Assembly (NCBI GenBank): GCA_947177115.1
Contig: CAMWTG010000152.1
Coordinates: forward strand, 1-6,711
Source of the DNA: an uncultured Clostridia bacterium
GTDB taxonomy: Bacteria; Bacillota; Clostridia; Oscillospirales; Oscillospiraceae
DNA: 6,711 nucleotides
Direction: 5' to 3'
Part shown: positions 5,989 through 6,711 of the stretch, piece after piece
Position numbering within the stretch: position 1 is the first letter of the stretch
How the letters are laid out: the number at the start of each line of letters is the position of its first letter
Program-made: the position numbers and the translations under genes
The notes under the pieces: model-generated
Told to the model about the DNA's origin: nothing
Database searches by the model: none
Seen by the model: the letters and a program-made list of their open reading frames with translations, nothing else

Positions 5989-6711
5989 ATGAGCAGGCGA
6001 AAAACGTGCAAGGCTTTTCTGCTGGCCCTTTTGGTGCTGGCGGCTGTTCCACTGGCCGGATGCCAGTCCGGGGAGGATTTTCCCGTTTATCAGATGGAAA
6101 CGCGGGAGGATTATTCTGAGATCCTCGATATAGACGGCATACAGTATCAAAGAAATTTGAGCGGCGGATGGGATGAACAGGCTCACTATTACAATGACGG
6201 CGATCAATATGTCTGGACGCCTGCGGAGGGTATCGGGGCGCAGATTGGCGTATGCGGCAAGGATGCAGACAATGGCGGCGGTTTTGCTATCTATGAGATA
6301 GCAGGCGATGAAAACCGTACATTCCTATATACCGCTCCTCGGAGATTTTACTCCGGCGGCGTTGAAACCCGACTATGGATGCGGGACGGTGTAACGCTGG
6401 GAACGCCCACGGCGGAAATGGTATCTTCCGTCACGCTTGTTTTTGAAAACGAGGATAGCACTTCGGCCCAGGTGGATGACCCTGCTATGATTGCCGCCTT
6501 GCTGGAGGCATATGACGGTGATAGCGCCCAAAAGCCAACTGGCGGGGACTGGGTGCGCGGCTCTTTGATTATGCACCACAAGGATTTTCCTTTTCTTCAA
6601 TACGAGGTTGAGTGCCGCTGCGCTCTGGAGGAGGGAACAGCGTGTTATCGCACATCAGGGCTAGGGGAGCGCTTCCCTTTACCCGCCGAGTGGTTCGCGG
6701 TCATTTCAGAC
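5989..6711 (+). CDS. Predicted lipoprotein of unknown function, 3' end outside window
   Basis: An open frame of 241 codons without a stop runs to the window end. The N-terminus is a lipoprotein signal peptide: basic MSRRKTCK, a hydrophobic core (residues 9-20), then a lipobox PLAGC with Cys25. The product is therefore expected to be exported by Sec, lipidated, and held on the outer face of the membrane. The mature part is acidic and aromatic: DIDGIQYQRN (about 47-56), GAQIGVCGKDADNGGGFAIYEI (about 82-103) followed by a FLYTAPRRF strand, and a later domain with PAMIAALLEAYDGD and a Cys pair in VECRCALEEG. The IGxxxG, YEI and FLY spacing resembles a loosely defined group of Clostridia lipoproteins, but I cannot name a family. 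The ribosome site is weak (AAAAGAG, 5974-5980, 8 bases from ATG), suggesting coupling to the small peptide upstream. The promoter at 5808-5836 probably drives it. Coding is supported by codon use and by the signal peptide. Confidence 0.85.
   Translation, partial: MSRRKTCKAFLLALLVLAAVPLAGCQSGEDFPVYQMETREDYSEILDIDGIQYQRNLSGGWDEQAHYYNDGDQYVWTPAEGIGAQIGVCGKDADNGGGFAIYEIAGDENRTFLYTAPRRFYSGGVETRLWMRDGVTLGTPTAEMVSSVTLVFENEDSTSAQVDDPAMIAALLEAYDGDSAQKPTGGDWVRGSLIMHHKDFPFLQYEVECRCALEEGTACYRTSGLGERFPLPAEWFAVISD

Noticed and set aside
5743..6207. A 154-codon minus-strand frame over the gap and the lipoprotein start
   Set aside because: No ribosome site or family motif, and it lies opposite a clear lipoprotein signal peptide and a plus-strand promoter.
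1..6711. A defence island, CRISPR array, insertion sequence, tRNA or riboswitch
   Set aside because: No repeated spacer pattern, transposase or nuclease motifs, terminal inverted repeats, cloverleaf or long structured leader could be found on either strand.

Overview
The window reads as chromosomal DNA from a high-GC, Gram-positive gut-type Clostridia (an Oscillospiraceae-like organism such as the Flavonifractor/Oscillibacter group). This is inferred from GC-rich codon use, strong AGGAGG ribosome sites, extended -10 promoters, and an exported protein joining a CAP domain, a Cys-rich HSW-type module and three SLH domains. No mobile element, CRISPR array, tRNA or rRNA is visible.

Layout. (1) 40-2145 (+): a large cell-surface protein. 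CAP domain, Ig-like fold, CxxC module, unassigned domain, Pro-rich linker, InlB-type beta repeat and three SLH domains can be followed in order. Its N-terminus is abnormal: an in-frame stop lies at the window edge and there is no signal peptide. An intrinsic terminator follows at 2205-2235. (2) 2313-3713 (+): a complete MATE-family multidrug/cation antiporter with its own promoter and terminator. (3) 3760-4545 (-): a DNA-binding XRE-type helix-turn-helix protein with a four-helix membrane tail, convergent with the MATE gene. (4) 4760-5656 (+): an AraC-type regulator with a C-terminal GyrI-like ligand-binding domain, divergent from the XRE gene and visibly more AT-rich than its left neighbours. 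(5) 5657-5988: no intact gene, but a good promoter and a frame-disrupted small transmembrane peptide. (6) 5989-6711 (+): the first 241 codons of a lipoprotein of unknown function that runs off the window.

How the parts may work together. The MATE pump, the membrane-tailed XRE regulator and the AraC/GyrI regulator are all types associated with sensing and exporting small toxic molecules or with envelope stress. Each has its own promoter, and a regulatory link between them is inference only. The CAP/SLH protein and the lipoprotein are envelope proteins. Most of the window is ordinary. The points most worth a second look are the disrupted 5' end of the SLH gene, the frameshifted membrane peptide before the lipoprotein, the 20-bp-spaced direct repeat upstream of the AraC gene, and the membrane-tailed regulator.
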